Assembly (NCBI GenBank): GCA_000697055.1
Contig: JNDT01001822.1
Location: 38,530-102,529, forward strand
Origin: Saksenaea vasiformis B4078
Lineage: Eukaryota; Mucoromycota; Mucoromycetes; Mucorales; Saksenaeaceae
Direction of reading: 5' to 3'
Length of the DNA stretch: 64,000 nt
Positions within the stretch are counted from its first letter, which is position 1. The number at the start of each line of letters is the position of its first letter. The translations under genes and the position numbers were made by a program. Below the pieces are notes generated by a model. The model was not told the origin of the DNA. It worked only from the letters and a program-made list of their open reading frames with translations, and ran no database searches. Shown one piece after another: positions 10,780 through 24,900 of this stretch.

Positions 10780-13700
10780 TGTTTCTGTAGGTGCGACTAA
10801 AAGCGAATGGTTGGTTGATTTGCTTCTATCCATCATAAAACCTACCCGGTAGGTCCTCAATAGAGCTGGCATCTTCGTGGGTGGACGATCGTGGCGTAGA
10901 CAATGCTTTCTCATTGTTCTTTTTATACTGAAAGGAAAATCGTGGACGTTTGGCTTTGTCGATAAGTTTGCTGATCATGATTTAGGACGCAGGTGGAAAG
11001 AAAAAAGGTTTTTGTTGCGCGGGGGATGCTTTTTATACTTGTTTCATCACGAGTCAATGATAGTGGTGGGCCTTTTTTTTTGCTGTGTAAGACATGCCTT
11101 TTTTGGTGGGTCCCGGGTAATTAAGCTTCCGCCAAATCGTTTTTCCTCCAAACAGATTTGCAAGAAGAACATGTCATGCTATTGTGTAACGCAGGATCAT
11201 TTTGCCATGGATCAACGGGAACACAATAGGGTACAAGATACAATCCTTTGCTCTTGGTTGGCATTTATTTTTGGAACTATGAAATCAATGTATGATTACG
11301 CTAACACCAGCTCAGAGATGAATTCATTGTGCCGAAAGGCAAGGACATATCTCGTGGTCTGTTTTCGGTCGAACAGTCCTGTCTACAGAGAATTAGCCGT
11401 TCCGGCAGATAATATATGAAGGATAACAGATGAAACGAGGCATGTCTCTCCACTGGAATTGTCAGCTCATATGATTAATGAAGTCGGTCACAAGCGATTG
11501 GTCTTCGTTTTCATCATAAAAGGATGCATCTCCAACATACTTAAGCAGCGGCATTTTTTCATACATCATATATCACTAATGATTGATGTCTCTTCAGATT
11601 ACGACGTGGTCAATGCATGCTGAGTTATTACAATACTTGCATATCCGAAATTGAATTTGAATGATGCATCCGGTACAGAGTAATAAATATATCACAGAAA
11701 ATTCAAATTTTCCCATAGCAGTAGGTATTCCTGAAATAACATTCATGAACAGAAATAGATGAAGTGGGCGTTTGTCAAATCCTCTCAGACGTCACCACAC
11801 CGGTATAATAATAACTATGATTGTAAGGCAAGGCGTTATTACATTATTGAGCTTTCTGTCATAAAGAACAGACAGTTGACCTTACAGTAGGTTATTCACC
11901 ATAACTTCTAAAATTCCAAGTCGTGGCCTTCTGTAGGACGATAAAACTTGACTTGCTCTTTTCGGGAAATAAAACTACTTTGCATCATCGCTTTGAGTGC
12001 CTTCTTCCCAATAGAACGTTTGCGCAAGCACCAATTACCTATCGTTGTAAACTGATGGACCATGTGTCGTTTTTTTTTCTTTCCACAGCAGCGTAGATGA
12101 GCGATGGAGATAGTCTTTCTTTGTCTACGTTCCGGTGAAAAGAGGATACGCGATGTTTGATTTGAGAAAAATCTTTCAATTCTAATATTTCTATATCATC
12201 ATCCTGAACCACGAATTAAAATACTTCCCACAGAAATGATCTTGTTACTCAGTAGCGCATTTATGCAATGATATTTGAGGAATTGAAACACTAACGTATA
12301 GTACATATCGACTTATTCATTTCAACTGTCTATCTCAAGGGAACAAAATCGACCAGGATCAAATGTACAATGCCTGGATATATTTCCGACCTGTTCCACA
12401 CCGATTGACAAAAATCAGTTAGCTTTTGCCTTTATCAGTGATTTTCTCCTTGAATTATTATTCAAAAACTCTATGTAAAATGGTTTTAAACAAGGAGATT
12501 TGGTAAAATCAAGTGTATGAAAATGACTTCTGTCAAGCTGTCTTTTGCGGTTTTGATTACACGATAAGGAAGCTACTGTCTGAAACAGTTTTCTTCTCAT
12601 TTGGGAAATCTGTGCCGTAAAACCTCCTTCTTTCTGTATGGCTGGAAGGGCATGTAACCATTTTTATGATACATCAACTGTACAAACCATCGGAGGCGCA
12701 TTGCATGTTCATTTCCAAATAAGATTTGAAAGAAGACGTGATAGGCTTGACAGAACACGAAAAAACGTGACTAATCATTACCTCCGCAGCTATCAAATTG
12801 CTCGCTTCCATCTTTTAAGACTTACCGTTATAAATAGATGGTTACTGTAACTGATACTTGTGACAAGAAATTTCCATTAGCCCCTGTTACAGAATGTGTG
12901 ATCCGCAGATGGACAAGATCCTTGGCTTCAATCAGCGAGTCGTTGTATTCTCCGACATCAACAGTGTTCTATCCTGTAAAGGCAACAGGTCTGATCACAG
13001 CTCACTTTTCTGCAAATTGCATGAAAACGCATCAAGCAACGATTCACATGCGTACGTTTTGTATTAAACTGCAAACGTTTGCCAGCGTTCTCGGTTGCTA
13101 CGGAGCACAGATGGAGGTGGTGGTGGCGCACCAAACTCGGAACACACATGGACAGTTTTATCTTGGCGTGACATAGCCGGGTGATAGTAAACAATTCTTT
13201 GTGGTTTTAGTGAGCAAAAAGGCAATGAGTTGATCATTGATAAACTGCCGAAAAAGCGTAGCCTGTCCTGCAAGTAGGCTATCGTTGTAGTCAAAGGTCA
13301 TTCGCCTTGTACTCTTTCAAACTTGATTGTATGTATTTTCTACCAACCACATGATAGGAACTTTCCGTTTCGTACCTGATATACGTTGCGCCCTTTTTGC
13401 CGTGCAATAAATAAAGGAGCATTCGGAAAACATTGTTTAAAACTACAGTCACCGAGAAAAGACTTACAGATGCCGGACGGCGCCTTTTGCTATGACATGT
13501 ATTCCATAAGTACAGAAAAATGAGGCTGAACCATTAAATGCCTAATGTGTCGCCGGCGGATGCTCGATCAGTAACCTTAAGGACAAGTTTGTGCAACATA
13601 CATGTAGCAGAGAGCCCTCAAACTGGCAAAGTTTAACAGGTACGTTTCATAACATTTGTTTCCATGATGATGGTACCTGAGGTAGTAAACTGAACCCAAC

Positions 13701-16280
13701 TTGTAACAAGAGTTTTCCCGTCGTGCCCTTCGTCATGTTGGTCTGTACAAATACTGTGCAAAACTGTGTCACGGAAAAAATTGTTCGTACGGTTCATTCT
13801 TCATAATGGAGGTTCCATGACATGCAAAATGACGGTCCTACTCCAACGGTAGAATTGCATCCTCTGTAAATAGTCTATATCTTTCTTATGGACGATAGAC
13901 GAGCTCTACAAAATGTCCAAAACTGTGTGAATATTGCATACCCATGTATTGTCTATCCTCTCTTTTAGAAGACTTTTTCTGAATTAAAGGAACTTCCGAT
14001 CTATTGCGTTTCTTGAAACACAGTGAGGGTGCTTGGACGCAATATATTTACTTGCGATCTTTGAGAGTACTTTTTTTATATCTGGAATCTCTGCCTATGT
14101 TTAACGGAAGGCTTCTCTTTTTTAAGGTAAGTCCCATCTGAATCTACTCTCTGAAACTGCGAAAAACACTATATTCTGCGCAAACGCTAAATGCCATTTA
14201 ATTGCATCATTTGCTCCCGTCTTCGAGAAGCCGTAACCCCTCGCAGAAGGACGAATCATTAGAAACACTGAAAGATAGGACTTTGTAAACTCAATGTGGG
14301 AATCACTGAATCAGAAGAGGTAATAGCCGTGCAAGGCTATTTGAAAACCAGAAATGCACTCCGCAACATCCGAGGTGATGCGCAATCATTTACGAGACCA
14401 ATATTTCGAACAAGGTTCTACCATGTAGCGGCGCCCTTGCGTACCCCATTTCGTCATATAGACTCTAGACACGCAACCCGTTTAAGATTCGTAGATTCTA
14501 TAATAGATTGCGCGCTAGAATATCTTGCTAGACAGAGTCCTAGGTGGGCGTCCTGACTCGAGACAATGTAATGAAAGCTGGGCAATCTGTGGGACGTTAC
14601 AACAGACAACAATTTTTAATGCTTAATTGATTCGTGAAACCTTGACAAATCCTTGGTTCGGAATGTGATGAGATTGCTATTTCATCAATTAGCTTTGTAG
14701 GAGAGAAATACAATATGTCCAAACCAATCCTCTACATCTTTATGGGACATTAGTAGAGAAGTAGGTCTCGGTCAGTCGTCAGATGCGTCTTGATAAGTGG
14801 AAACGACCCACTTAACAAAATGGCTTGGTACGACTTTCAGCCTCGATCATGTCTAACCTTCAAAGCCACTCTGCTGTACATGTTGCCATTAACCTCTTAT
14901 CAACCGCCGAGTCTGCATTGCATGAGCAATACTCTTTCTATAGATGAGGTACGGGAACTGCGGAAATTGATCCAGTAACTGCATTTCTGGAAGTTCGTTG
15001 TTTTCCCTCTCAGCTTCCTACTTTTCAGGTAAACGCCGTGCTACGTTACAGACCAAAAGATGGTATTGTCTGTGCAAGTTAACCATGACTGGTACATCGT
15101 GTGAATGTCCCTGAGAGAAGCACAAACGCGCAAAGGATGAACTATGAGAGATGGTAACTGCTATGTATCTCAATTTACTAATATAGAGGGCTAGGTTTAT
15201 CTCAAGATATATGTCGACTCTCTGGCTGCGGTCTTACGAACAATGATAACTGCTATCGCACTCGCATTTCATGCGGGTATAAGGACCAAATCAATTTTAG
15301 GAGCTGTGCTTTGACGCTCCTATGTTTCTTTACGATGGACGACCATACATTGGGTATCTTGTGGGACAATGTGCTGGCCAAAGGTTAATAACGTTTCTGC
15401 TCATGTATCGTTATCCAAGGCGGGATATCGGTTGTACACCTTTTCGTGGTTCACCGAAAGGCCTTTGCATCCTCTGATAAGAATCAGACCTTTCCGTTGT
15501 GTATATCGCATACATCGTTGGGCAACCTTATCAATCAATCCTGAAAATAGCAACAATATATTTCATTCATTTCTGTGCGTACCCCTCTGAGATGCATGTT
15601 GGACGGCTGAGGGCACACAGATGAAACATGATCGATGTCTGCTGGTCCGCACTAAAAGTTTCATAATGGTTGAACTCTACTGGTATGATTATCTTAAAAG
15701 CATTGGTCATTGTTTTTGGTTTAGACAAGAGTCCAGAAAGAGCTGCGGAATGGCTGAGTATATTGTGTTTCCTATTATCTGCAGCAAAGGTGGGCACGCA
15801 TGATGTAAATCGCCCGATTCAACGACTAGCAGATTTTGCGCTATTCTTCATCAGGCATGTTTAGTGGATCCATCCTTGAAAGGATTCGCTTCTTATGAGA
15901 AGATGTCTGGTAATCTATCATGGACGTTTATTCCGTGGTCATAAAGGTGGCATCGTAGTCAAACAGATTTTCAATGGGAGAGCGCACTGACTTCCTCTGC
16001 TTCATCTTCATCATCGTTCATTGATATTCAATGTCCACTTGCATGGATCAGTATTTGATATTTCTGTGCTGCAAATCGGACACGCGCAGTGGCCGCTGTA
16101 AGCAATGAAGTGTGTTTCAATGGCAATGATATTGCGCTTTCTACGAGCTTTGATCATCAATATGAATATCAAACGTTTATGGTGTCGACACAGGTCCATT
16201 CGAAGGGATCTGTCAGTCAAAATTTGGCACAATTCACTTTGATCACTGTTGTTTATGAATGCACATTTACGCTAACCCAT

Positions 16281-16320
16281 ATCAATATTGTGCCCATGGA
16301 GAGCCAAACTTGTGCTGAGT
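16281..16320 (+). repeat. Dispersed short repeat, copy D
   Basis: Contains GAGAGCCAAACTTGTGCT, matching about 23 of 31 bases of the copy at 47150-47181 (GCGTCCATCAAGAGCC then AGACTTGCGCT). Part of a four-copy family in this window. Confidence 0.5.
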
Positions 16321-16694
16321 ATCTATGAACCTTTGCACAGAGAAATAGACACGGTTACATCAAATGAAAGCTGTATTGCGCTGTTTCATTGTAATAGGTT
16401 CCGTAAACACCGATTAGAACGTGCAAAAGAGCAGCATTTAAAGAGACTTATGGACAACTTTTTTCCTTGCTTGACTATGTTTTCTTAATAATAACGCCCC
16501 CAACACCCGACCGAGGATTGACCTCATGTCTTTTGATCCATTATTTAAACCCTGGTCGTAAATGGAACACGTGGTCACGCGCGGAAGCCATTGACTACAC
16601 CTCCCACTCATCACCGAGGTGGCGCGCTGACGGGCGTCTGAAATTGCCTACAGGTTAAGTGAGCTGATATCCAAGCTTATTTCTTTCACGAACC

Positions 16695-16740
16695 GTGAAT
16701 GATTTTTATGCTACCTATATGAATTTTGCATCCATCGAGG
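16695..16740 (+). repeat. Dispersed short repeat, copy A
   Basis: Reads GTGAATGATTTTTATGCTAC and then GAATTTTGCATCCATCGAGG. It aligns with the left half of the copies at 47117 and 50621, so the family consensus is about 65 bp. Confidence 0.5.
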
Positions 16741-19522
16741 GAACAAGTTGACGTAGTAGCACATGAACTCGTTGTCTTTCTTGGCGTAAACTTAGTGGGC
16801 CATCAATGCAAAATAATGTTTAGTTGGCGGGGACGTTTCTTCCAGATACTTTGGGTTACCCTTCTAGTCCGTTCTACAGTTTTGTTTACCGGTTACAATC
16901 GTTTGGTTTAGGTTAGTTATCGCAGATTTTGCCAGTTCCGCGCGTGTGCACAAATAAATCACTGCGCAAACTGCTCATGTGTTTGCCTAAACAGGATTTA
17001 TTCCAACTGAAAAGGAAATAGAACCTACACTACAGTTCCCTGTCGTTGGTCCAAATACAACTCGCGTTTGACTACCTTTGTCATATAGACATCGACTTCA
17101 ACGCTGACCGATGTTACGCTTTTCGTCGGAAGGATCCTACACCCACCGGAAAGGGAAGTAGTAAATTGTTGTTCTTGATCTCCAAAGGTCTAGAATGTTG
17201 AGTTTAGTTAAAATTTTTTATTTGTTTCTGAGAATCAGAAAAGTTACAAAGAAGAAGACAAGCAAACATCAGCGGATACGGCTAAAGGTCCTGGTATGTG
17301 GCAAGGCGTTTTGCGTCTGCCGTAGCGTCAAATAAAACTAGGTCATCGCTTTCCATTCTTTGCAAGTTGTTAAAGGTTGCTGAGAAACAACCGATGATAC
17401 ACCCAATTATAAGGTTCTAACGCGGTGTAAAGACTAGCTTTTAATTGCATCATTTCATTTAGTGAATGATGAAGTGTTTCTGCATGCCGTACCACTTGAA
17501 CAACATTGACTAGCTGTCTACAAAAGCCGTTCTCCTCTTCAATACTTGTTACGGCACACGTTGAGTCCTTTGTTACCGAAGGATATTGTCACGCTTTATA
17601 GAAGAGGATAGTGCGAGTCTCAATCAGATCTTCCACACTGAGAGACCGAAAAGCAGCCAGAACAATAAGTCCAGATTATGTCGGTATGGACTGCACACAA
17701 ACGGAAAAGTCTTATGACACAAAGTGTACATTGCATCATTTTCTTCATTGCCGGCAATGCAGAAGTTCACTGCAACAAATAATCCGCACAACCTAATGAA
17801 CATGTTTGTCATTTGTGACACTTAATAGCTTGTTCAATACATTAGGTAAGCTTAACTCATGTCTATCGCCTGATATTGACGTAGTGTCAGTTAAGTTCTT
17901 AAATAGTTGACGTCTTTCCTGAGAACAGGACAGTTAGTAATAATTAATACGAACGTAGAATTCTGTGCTGGGTCTGAGTGTCGATAGAAAGGTTAACGGA
18001 ATCCTGCAAACGTGCCGAGAATTACCAAAAAAAATAACAAAATTTTGTTGTATTGTCCGCTGATGATTTCATGGGCTCCGCCAAAGTTCCCTCACGGGGC
18101 TAATGAACACGGTTGCAGGTCCTGCGTCAACTAAACAAAACATCATCATTACCTGAATAACGCATAGGGCTGATGGTAAAATAACTAGTAGTACTTGGAA
18201 CACCGCTTTTGGTGATTTAAATGCTGTTCTATAAACAGTAACCTCGGAAGGATGGAGCTTTATCTACATGGCATAAAGCTTGTCTTTGGAGGCAAAATTT
18301 GCACTATTTTTCGGGTTTTTCTTTTGAGATGAACGCTAGTCTCGACAATGAAGCGACTAATCGTGCTATCCGATCCATGGAGGTCAGCAAGAAAAGGATA
18401 TTGGTTCCACAATGTTGGAGAACACCCGTCTCAGGGAGGGGTATCAATCGGATCAAAAACTAGCAGCACGTCGCACAGTACTTGGGGGATTCGTGAGCTT
18501 TTGACGGCATGCTTTCCCGTGAGCGGTGTTTCATCGATTGTGCCGTTCATATGCTGTGGCCCGTCATGAAGCAAATTTCCGGTTTCTGAGTATGTGCAGT
18601 GGCTCTCAACAACCTTGACCAACCTCATACCAACAACTCAGCTACTCGGGTCCCTTGCTGCTAGGGATGATTCAAATTTATAGCGTATGTGCTATTAGCA
18701 AACATGTATGCACAACACGCTACCGAGGGATCTTCATTCGATCAAACAAACAAACAGCAAGCTTCTGTCATCTGTAGAACATCTATGAATAAGAAAAAAA
18801 AATTTTTTTTCTGGCTGACTCTATTTACATAATACGCTGATTTTGTGGTTTCTAAGGGTAATGCTTTTAGATAAGAAATATCGCCGTGAGATGACATTCT
18901 ATGTACTTTTACTATACAATGCCTTCTAAATCTCGCTTACCCATCAGCTGTAATTGTTTGTTTTCAAAGACGGTAACACAAAATGTAGGTAACTCAGACT
19001 GATTGGCTCGCTTCTCTTATCGAGATCTCAAACGGAAAGAACCTTCTGTCACGTCGGATGTGGAATTTGGTATCATCCATGGAAACTCCATGCAGCTGTG
19101 TATTCTGTTGATACAAATCTATAAATCTCATGGATCGTGGTTTAGGGTTTAAAACTATGTCAATACCTGGCTAAGTTATATAATTTGGTCCCAAATGTTA
19201 ATTTCGGACTAGATACCGTCAACTTGTTTAGAAATGTCCGCAAAAAAGAGCTTAATTTGTAGTATCCATAAATAGAAAGGCATAATGAAGAGAATAGATG
19301 CAAAACAACAAATAAGGGTAGCATGGATATCTATAGGGCATTTTTACAAGGAATAAAATAAAAAAATGGGCATATTGGTACAAAAAAATTGGGGCAATAA
19401 ACTGTAGGTTATGAAACAATGGTCTTAAGCAAGGCGATGAATCTCTATGTATATGTATATAGTGTGTGTAAGTGAAAGGAATGCGTTGGGGTTTTTTTAG
19501 GGACTGGATAGAATGAACATGT

Positions 19523-21859
19523 CTAACATTCCTCTTCGTCAGTATCCATTTTATCGGATGGCAAGTGTATCGACGGTGGTGTTGCAAATCTTTCTAGTCT
19601 GGGGGTGTCTTTGACGATAGATCTTAACACACGGTTCTGAACCATAAAAAGGTCTGTAAGACGTGATGCTGAAAAAAGAAACATGAAGCCTACCTCAACG
19701 ATCAGATCACGATTCTTGCGTTGGCTCCGTTCCAGGTGGGCTTGTAATTCTTCCACTTTGCTTGTGAGATCATCTATTGTTTTCTGCATTTCCGTCATGC
19801 GATCAGAATCAGCCGAAAGCGAAGGAATAAGTTGTTTGGGAGACGTAAACCTGGGCGATGGTTGTTTGTAAGGTGGTAGCGTATGTTGTTTGAAGTCCAT
19901 GCTATAGGGAGACATAAAGTGTTTGACCAGATCGTCTATTCCTCGCGAAGGAGAGATCGAAGAGTCCCGATAAGATGGGGCTTCTGACTTGGCGAGTATG
20001 GCTGGCGCAGAGTTGCAGGAACTCTGGGCCGCAAGCACGGCAATGTCTTTGCAGCTGGTAACGGACAGTGGTGGTATGGGTGGCCGATCCTTTTCCGGCA
20101 TGAGAGGCGGCGGTTCTCTTTTGATCGGTGAAGTTGTCTTGCTTTCCTCTTGTTGTTTTTCATTTGTCTCTGAAACTTCGAATTTCATCGTGTCCGTGAG
20201 GGGTGGCAAAGAGCCTTCTGTAACACTGCTGGATTTTGTAGCTCTTTCGGGATTGTGCATTGTTCGTAAATGGCGCAGCAATGCATCTTTCCGAGAACAG
20301 GCTTTGTTGCATCGAGGACATGTGTAAACTTTGCTGTTTTTCGCGTGCGTCCACATGTGGCGTTTGAGTTCTTGCTGTCGCCCAAATTCCATTGAGCATT
20401 TTGGGCAACTGCGTGGTGACGATGAACTTGTTTGCTGTTGACGCTGCTCACGATCGAGATGACTTGTTGTTGTTGTTGTTACGTTAGTGGAAGGCTTTCT
20501 GTCTGGCGTATCTGGCACAACAGGAGGTGCTTCGGAGGAATAAAAAACAGATGCATGTCCTGTGGCGTCCTGTCTTTTGGCGTTTGTATCCACTGAAAAA
20601 GTCATGATCATGGGTTTATCAACAGTTGAAAACGACGACGACGTGAGCTCCGACGTAGATCTAGTGGGTGTGCAAGCAGATTCCTCAACAGAGAAGTGGC
20701 GTGTTACATTCTCTTGCTTTTTCTCGCACGTAGGTTCAGTCAGCGAAGGAGAGAGCTGTATACCTTTCAGTTGTGCCGCCGATGACAGTGGCGTTGCGCT
20801 GGGATTGCTTGGCGCTTGGCAATTATCTTCGGCGACCAGATCGCTTCCTTTCTCATCCAGCTGACGTTGCACTGGCGACACTTGATTATCCACAGTGCTG
20901 GTTTTTGTCTCACGATGAAATTGTTGCTTAACGTTACATGATATGCTCCCATCAGCTTTTTGGTGGCGATTTAGCGCATCCTGGCGGGAAAATTGCCGAG
21001 TGCATACTTCACACACGAAAGGCTTGACGCCCGTATGCATTCGCTGATGACGCTTAAGATCATGCAAACGACGGAAACTTTTTGCACATTTGTCACACTT
21101 TTGAAAGGATAAGGATGGGTTACAAATCAGGGTCAAACCGTACCTTAAATGGACGTTCTAACGAATGGGTGGCAAGGTGCGATTTGAGGTTGTGCTGACG
21201 GTTAAACTTTCGGCCGCATTTAGGACAGGCATACGGTTTGTGGAAAGCGGCACCACTGCTACTGACGGTGGTGGTTGGGCTTTGTGGCGAATGTGGGGAC
21301 GAGGGGGATGGAACTTTTTCCAGGGAAAAAGTGTATAAACCAGCTTGTACAGACGGAGGCGATAGACTCGATGCTGTGTGCAACAAATGATAGAAAGACA
21401 TGAGTTCGTGTTCGTTCAAAAGAACATCTGAATCCTCAGGTGATGTCTCACCATTATGCATCTTCACTGCTGTATACAGTAAAGTGCGAGGGTTCTATCT
21501 TTGTAGTTACCTTGGAATGGAGATTGACTCACGTTAGCGTTCGATACAGTAGGCGCATCCTTATCCAATGAACTAAAATGCTTCACAGGGATGAATTCTC
21601 TATCTTCTTCTACGACAAGTTCTGGTGGCGAAGAGACGAAAACTTGTGAATGTGGTGGCGCATCCTTGCCTACAAGGTCGGAAGATGAAATTGTAGTGGG
21701 CCGGAATCTCCCGGCTTCGTCGTTTAGGATAGAGACTGAGGTGAAGTTGTGTTTTCTTTGGTCCGGGGATTGTGGTACAGCTGAATGATAGCTTTGGACA
21801 GTACATCCAGTATGCAAAGGGGAAAAGGAAATGGGGTTGCGGTGATGCACGTCTTCCAT
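19523..21859 (-). CDS. C2H2 zinc-finger transcription factor (Crz1-like finger arrangement)
   Basis: Exons 21859-21511, 21469-21144, 21097-19694 and 19636-19523 give 730 residues. The start at 21859 is the first ATG in frame and lies 65 bp below a TATA box; the open frame further upstream has none. A Ser/Pro-rich N-terminus precedes three linked fingers at about 196-280: YACPKCGRKFNRQHNLKSH, FKCDKCAKSFRRLHDLKRH and FVCEVCTRQFSRQDALNRH, the last ending in a non-canonical GSISC. This order resembles the Crz1 group (calcineurin-responsive), but no calcineurin-docking site was sought in detail. Two more fingers lie near 455-510 (CPKCSMEFGRQQELKRH and CPRCNKACSRKDALLRH). A short coiled coil (KTIDDLTSKVEELQAHLE) is near 665. 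The last intron, 57 nt and in frame, could be retained, which would add 19 residues. Confidence 0.85.
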
Positions 21860-21923
21860 TTTTTTCTTTTCTACAAAAGAGGAGACAGCGAAGGGATTTC
21901 TGTTTTGGGAAACTCTCGACCTC

Positions 21924-21931
21924 CTTTTATA
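21924..21931 (-). promoter_or_regulatory. TATA box of the zinc-finger gene
   Basis: Minus-strand TATAAAAG followed by GAGG, 65-72 bp upstream of the ATG at 21859, a typical position for a fungal core promoter with a short 5' UTR. Confidence 0.6.
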
Positions 21932-24900
21932 CTGTTGCGCCACACGGACCTTTAGAATCGGGGTCCAGTTATTTGATACTTTATGATTCAGATCTTCTAT
22001 CGTTTCTCTTCCTTACTGTTTTCTCATAGTTACAGACTAATCTCTCTTCTTTTTCTCTTTATTTCTCTTGGTTTTTTTTTTCTCTGTCGAGCCACTTAGT
22101 GCCACTTGAAGATTTTATGCGTATCAACCGAGTCATCAACTCAGCTCCGAATAATTATTAATGGAGTCAATTAAATGTCATGCTGAGGTAATTGGTCGGC
22201 TCCTCCACCTACTTTATAGACATATTCGTGGTGCACCAAATTTAAACAATCCGCCTTTGGGTAACTCAGAGCGCGGTGTTAAAAAGATCCGAAACTGCGG
22301 GACTTGCGATCGGGTTTAGCATTCCACAGCAATGCGCGGTAACTGTGGGGGATAACGTTTATTCCATATCCATAATATAGAACAAATGTAGTATTACTTG
22401 GATTATTTGTTGAGCAGACCGCCTGGATGATGAAATGAGAAAAATATAGCAGCTTCCGGCCCAATGGCTATGCTAATCTAACTGCTGCGCGATCACATTG
22501 ATGCAACTAACCATAGCCGCTTTTAAAGTATCGCGTAGCGCAGCTGTTAAAATTTATATTTGTCTCACGGTATTTATTGGTCGTTCGTTGCCTTACGTGG
22601 CAAACTAGATTCATTTAATCTAGAGGCGAGTACTCACGACTGATAGCACAGCATGCTTTTCTGTTCATTTCCTAACATACCCAGTGACCGTGCTTTCGTG
22701 CTAAAGTATTGTTATGTGTTATTGCATGTGGACGTTTATTGCTTTGTTGTCAGTGGGCCTTATTGTTGTTGCGGTATTTTTTTATGGCAAACTTCTTCAT
22801 GAATGCACAGGTTCAGTTCCTTTTGGAGGAAACTACGGAAATCAACGGAGAAACAGCATATTTCGAAATGGTGAATCACGAGACTAAACTTGCGTTTTAT
22901 TGCATGCTGCGCTTTTGCTCGTAGCTAAAGTTAGAATAAAATCCCAGGTGAATGTATTTACCAGGACCCTTGAAAGCTGCAGATTTCGCATCTGTGCACC
23001 TCCTTAGCAAACTATAGAAACTGCGCTAGTTTAGCATGTAGCAATTTTAAGTTTTGCCCAGACTACTCAAAAGAAAGAACACGTACTAGAAAGCCTGTTC
23101 CCATTTGACTAAAAGATCCGAGATGACAATCAGTCACATTGGAAACCTACGGTCATTTCCTCTTCCACCGTCATGCTCCGATAGGATAACATAAAGTTTC
23201 GTTCCATAACAAAGCTCCACGTCAACTAAGTCTTGTATAACGTGGTAAGCCACTTTTCTTCTAGTCTCGTTTTAATCGGCGATCTGACATTTCATAGTCA
23301 TAGGTCGCACTATGTCCGGAAATCGCAATGGTTTGGCAAAGAGAAAGAGAGCAAAGGACGGCAGTTTGATATGTATATCATTCCCTATTCTTCTCTTTAA
23401 TGCGAAAATTAGAGACTTTTCCTTTTCCAATGCTATCGCGAATTTCTCTTTCTGTTTTCATGCTCTCCGCCCGGTAATAAACAAAGGAGTAGCATTTTGG
23501 AAGCCTACTATGTGCTTATTTTGATGTTGTGACCAGTTGGTTGATGATTCTTATGGTAATGACTGCCCAAGAGAGAGATCCTTCTGTGAGTCGATAGTTT
23601 ACGATCTGCGGTCTCGCCTTCATGTAATGTAGGCAGTGCACTAACTTCTCTTGGAGGATGTCTATGATTATTGTTTTCTTGTAACTTGACAAACACCAAC
23701 TAACCTAACGATGTCCAACATACCAAAAGAAACCCCCAAAACATCGGCTCTTTTTTTTTTGGATTCCGTATCCAAGGCGACACCAGCGCTATCAATGTAA
23801 ATCATCGGTAGTTCCACTTTAAGGGGCACCGCCTCTTGTAGATTTTGCATGATACTAGCGTGTTATGTGTGTGCTGAATGACGATGAGACAGATCAAGCC
23901 ATGTCAAATCTCATAGTATTTATTCCATAAATACTTTTTTTCTTGCATGTTGTTTGTTTGGTTTATTCAACAGATCAATAAAATAAATTTCACATACGGT
24001 ACATGTGCGTGTTTTGCGGTCGCCTTTAGCGCAGCAATCGAGGTTGATTTTTCCATGGAAAAAATAGAAACATCTATAGAATTAGAAACACAAACTTGGG
24101 AACATTTGCAACCTTTTAGCACTCGTGTATTACATTATTCAGCCATTCTTTAATCATGAATCGGTAGATGTTCACATGCCATTATATAGGGTCGTTCACG
24201 TTATGACAAATAACCAAAAAACAACCCGTGAGCATCGAATGCCAGTGCGTAATTAGCGGTATCCTAGTTAGTATCCTAGTTGGTATCATTTTCCAGTCAC
24301 CTGGTTGAAGCTTTCATGCAGTATCGGCGTGGCGAACACTTGTTTCATTCATTGGTCTAGGCTTTTCCCTTTTTTGAGTTACAAGCGGAGTGGATCCGTG
24401 AGGTCAGACCACCATCTAGCGCATGATAAAGTTAGTTGAGGTTACCAAACTAAGGCGTTAGATTACGCGTTTAGAGCGGCTTGTATTGAAGATGACTTAT
24501 TTTCCTACAGATCCGGATTATTACTCACCGAGGCAAGCTAATTTCGGTTTCAGGGACAAGCGTGCAGCTTACTAGTTTTGTGGAACCTTATCGACAACAG
24601 AAGAGTGTGGCTACTTACTCCAAGTATTTCCTAATTTTACTGATCTGGACCGACAAATCCTAGAATGACATTACAGCAACTGTCACTAAATCAAAGTGAG
24701 AGCCGGCTTCCTCGTTATGGCAATAACTTGTACCGAATGGAAGGACTAGCATGGTAGTTTGCCCTTGGACCTCCGTTAATGCTTCAGTAATATACTTTTC
24801 TTTTGGACCTGTCCAAAATTATGCTTAGTACAGTTTGATTCATGTACTAATTTCTTTATACTGGACCCACGCATCGAACAGACAGAATGAGAGAAGGCAA

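Larger units (their letters stand above)
10915..19522. other. Long gene-free interval, about 8.6 kb
   Basis: No open frame here shows a recognisable domain; the longest (10877-11419 +, 180 codons) is low-complexity and sits over the PKA promoter side. I could not find tRNA or rRNA signatures. Base composition is AT-rich but not extreme. Two copies of a dispersed short repeat lie at 16281-16320 and 16695-16740 (separate entries). The sequence looks like old, unconstrained DNA, possibly heavily decayed transposons, with the promoters of the PKA gene at its low end and the 3' flank of the zinc-finger gene at its high end. Confidence 0.6.

Noticed and set aside
10877..11419. 180-codon plus-strand frame upstream of PKA
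   Set aside because: No domain, low-complexity composition, overlaps the proposed PKA first exon; treated as chance.
12838..13294. Frames of about 110 and 76 codons on both strands
   Set aside because: Mutually overlapping, no motif, no splice context.
16500..16640. GAGGATTGACCTC string considered as a minus-strand tRNA T-arm
   Set aside because: No matching A-box, acceptor stem or anticodon arm could be built.
14190..17460. Identical TTAATTGCATCATTT at two sites
   Set aside because: One shared 15-mer in 64 kb of AT-rich DNA is expected by chance.
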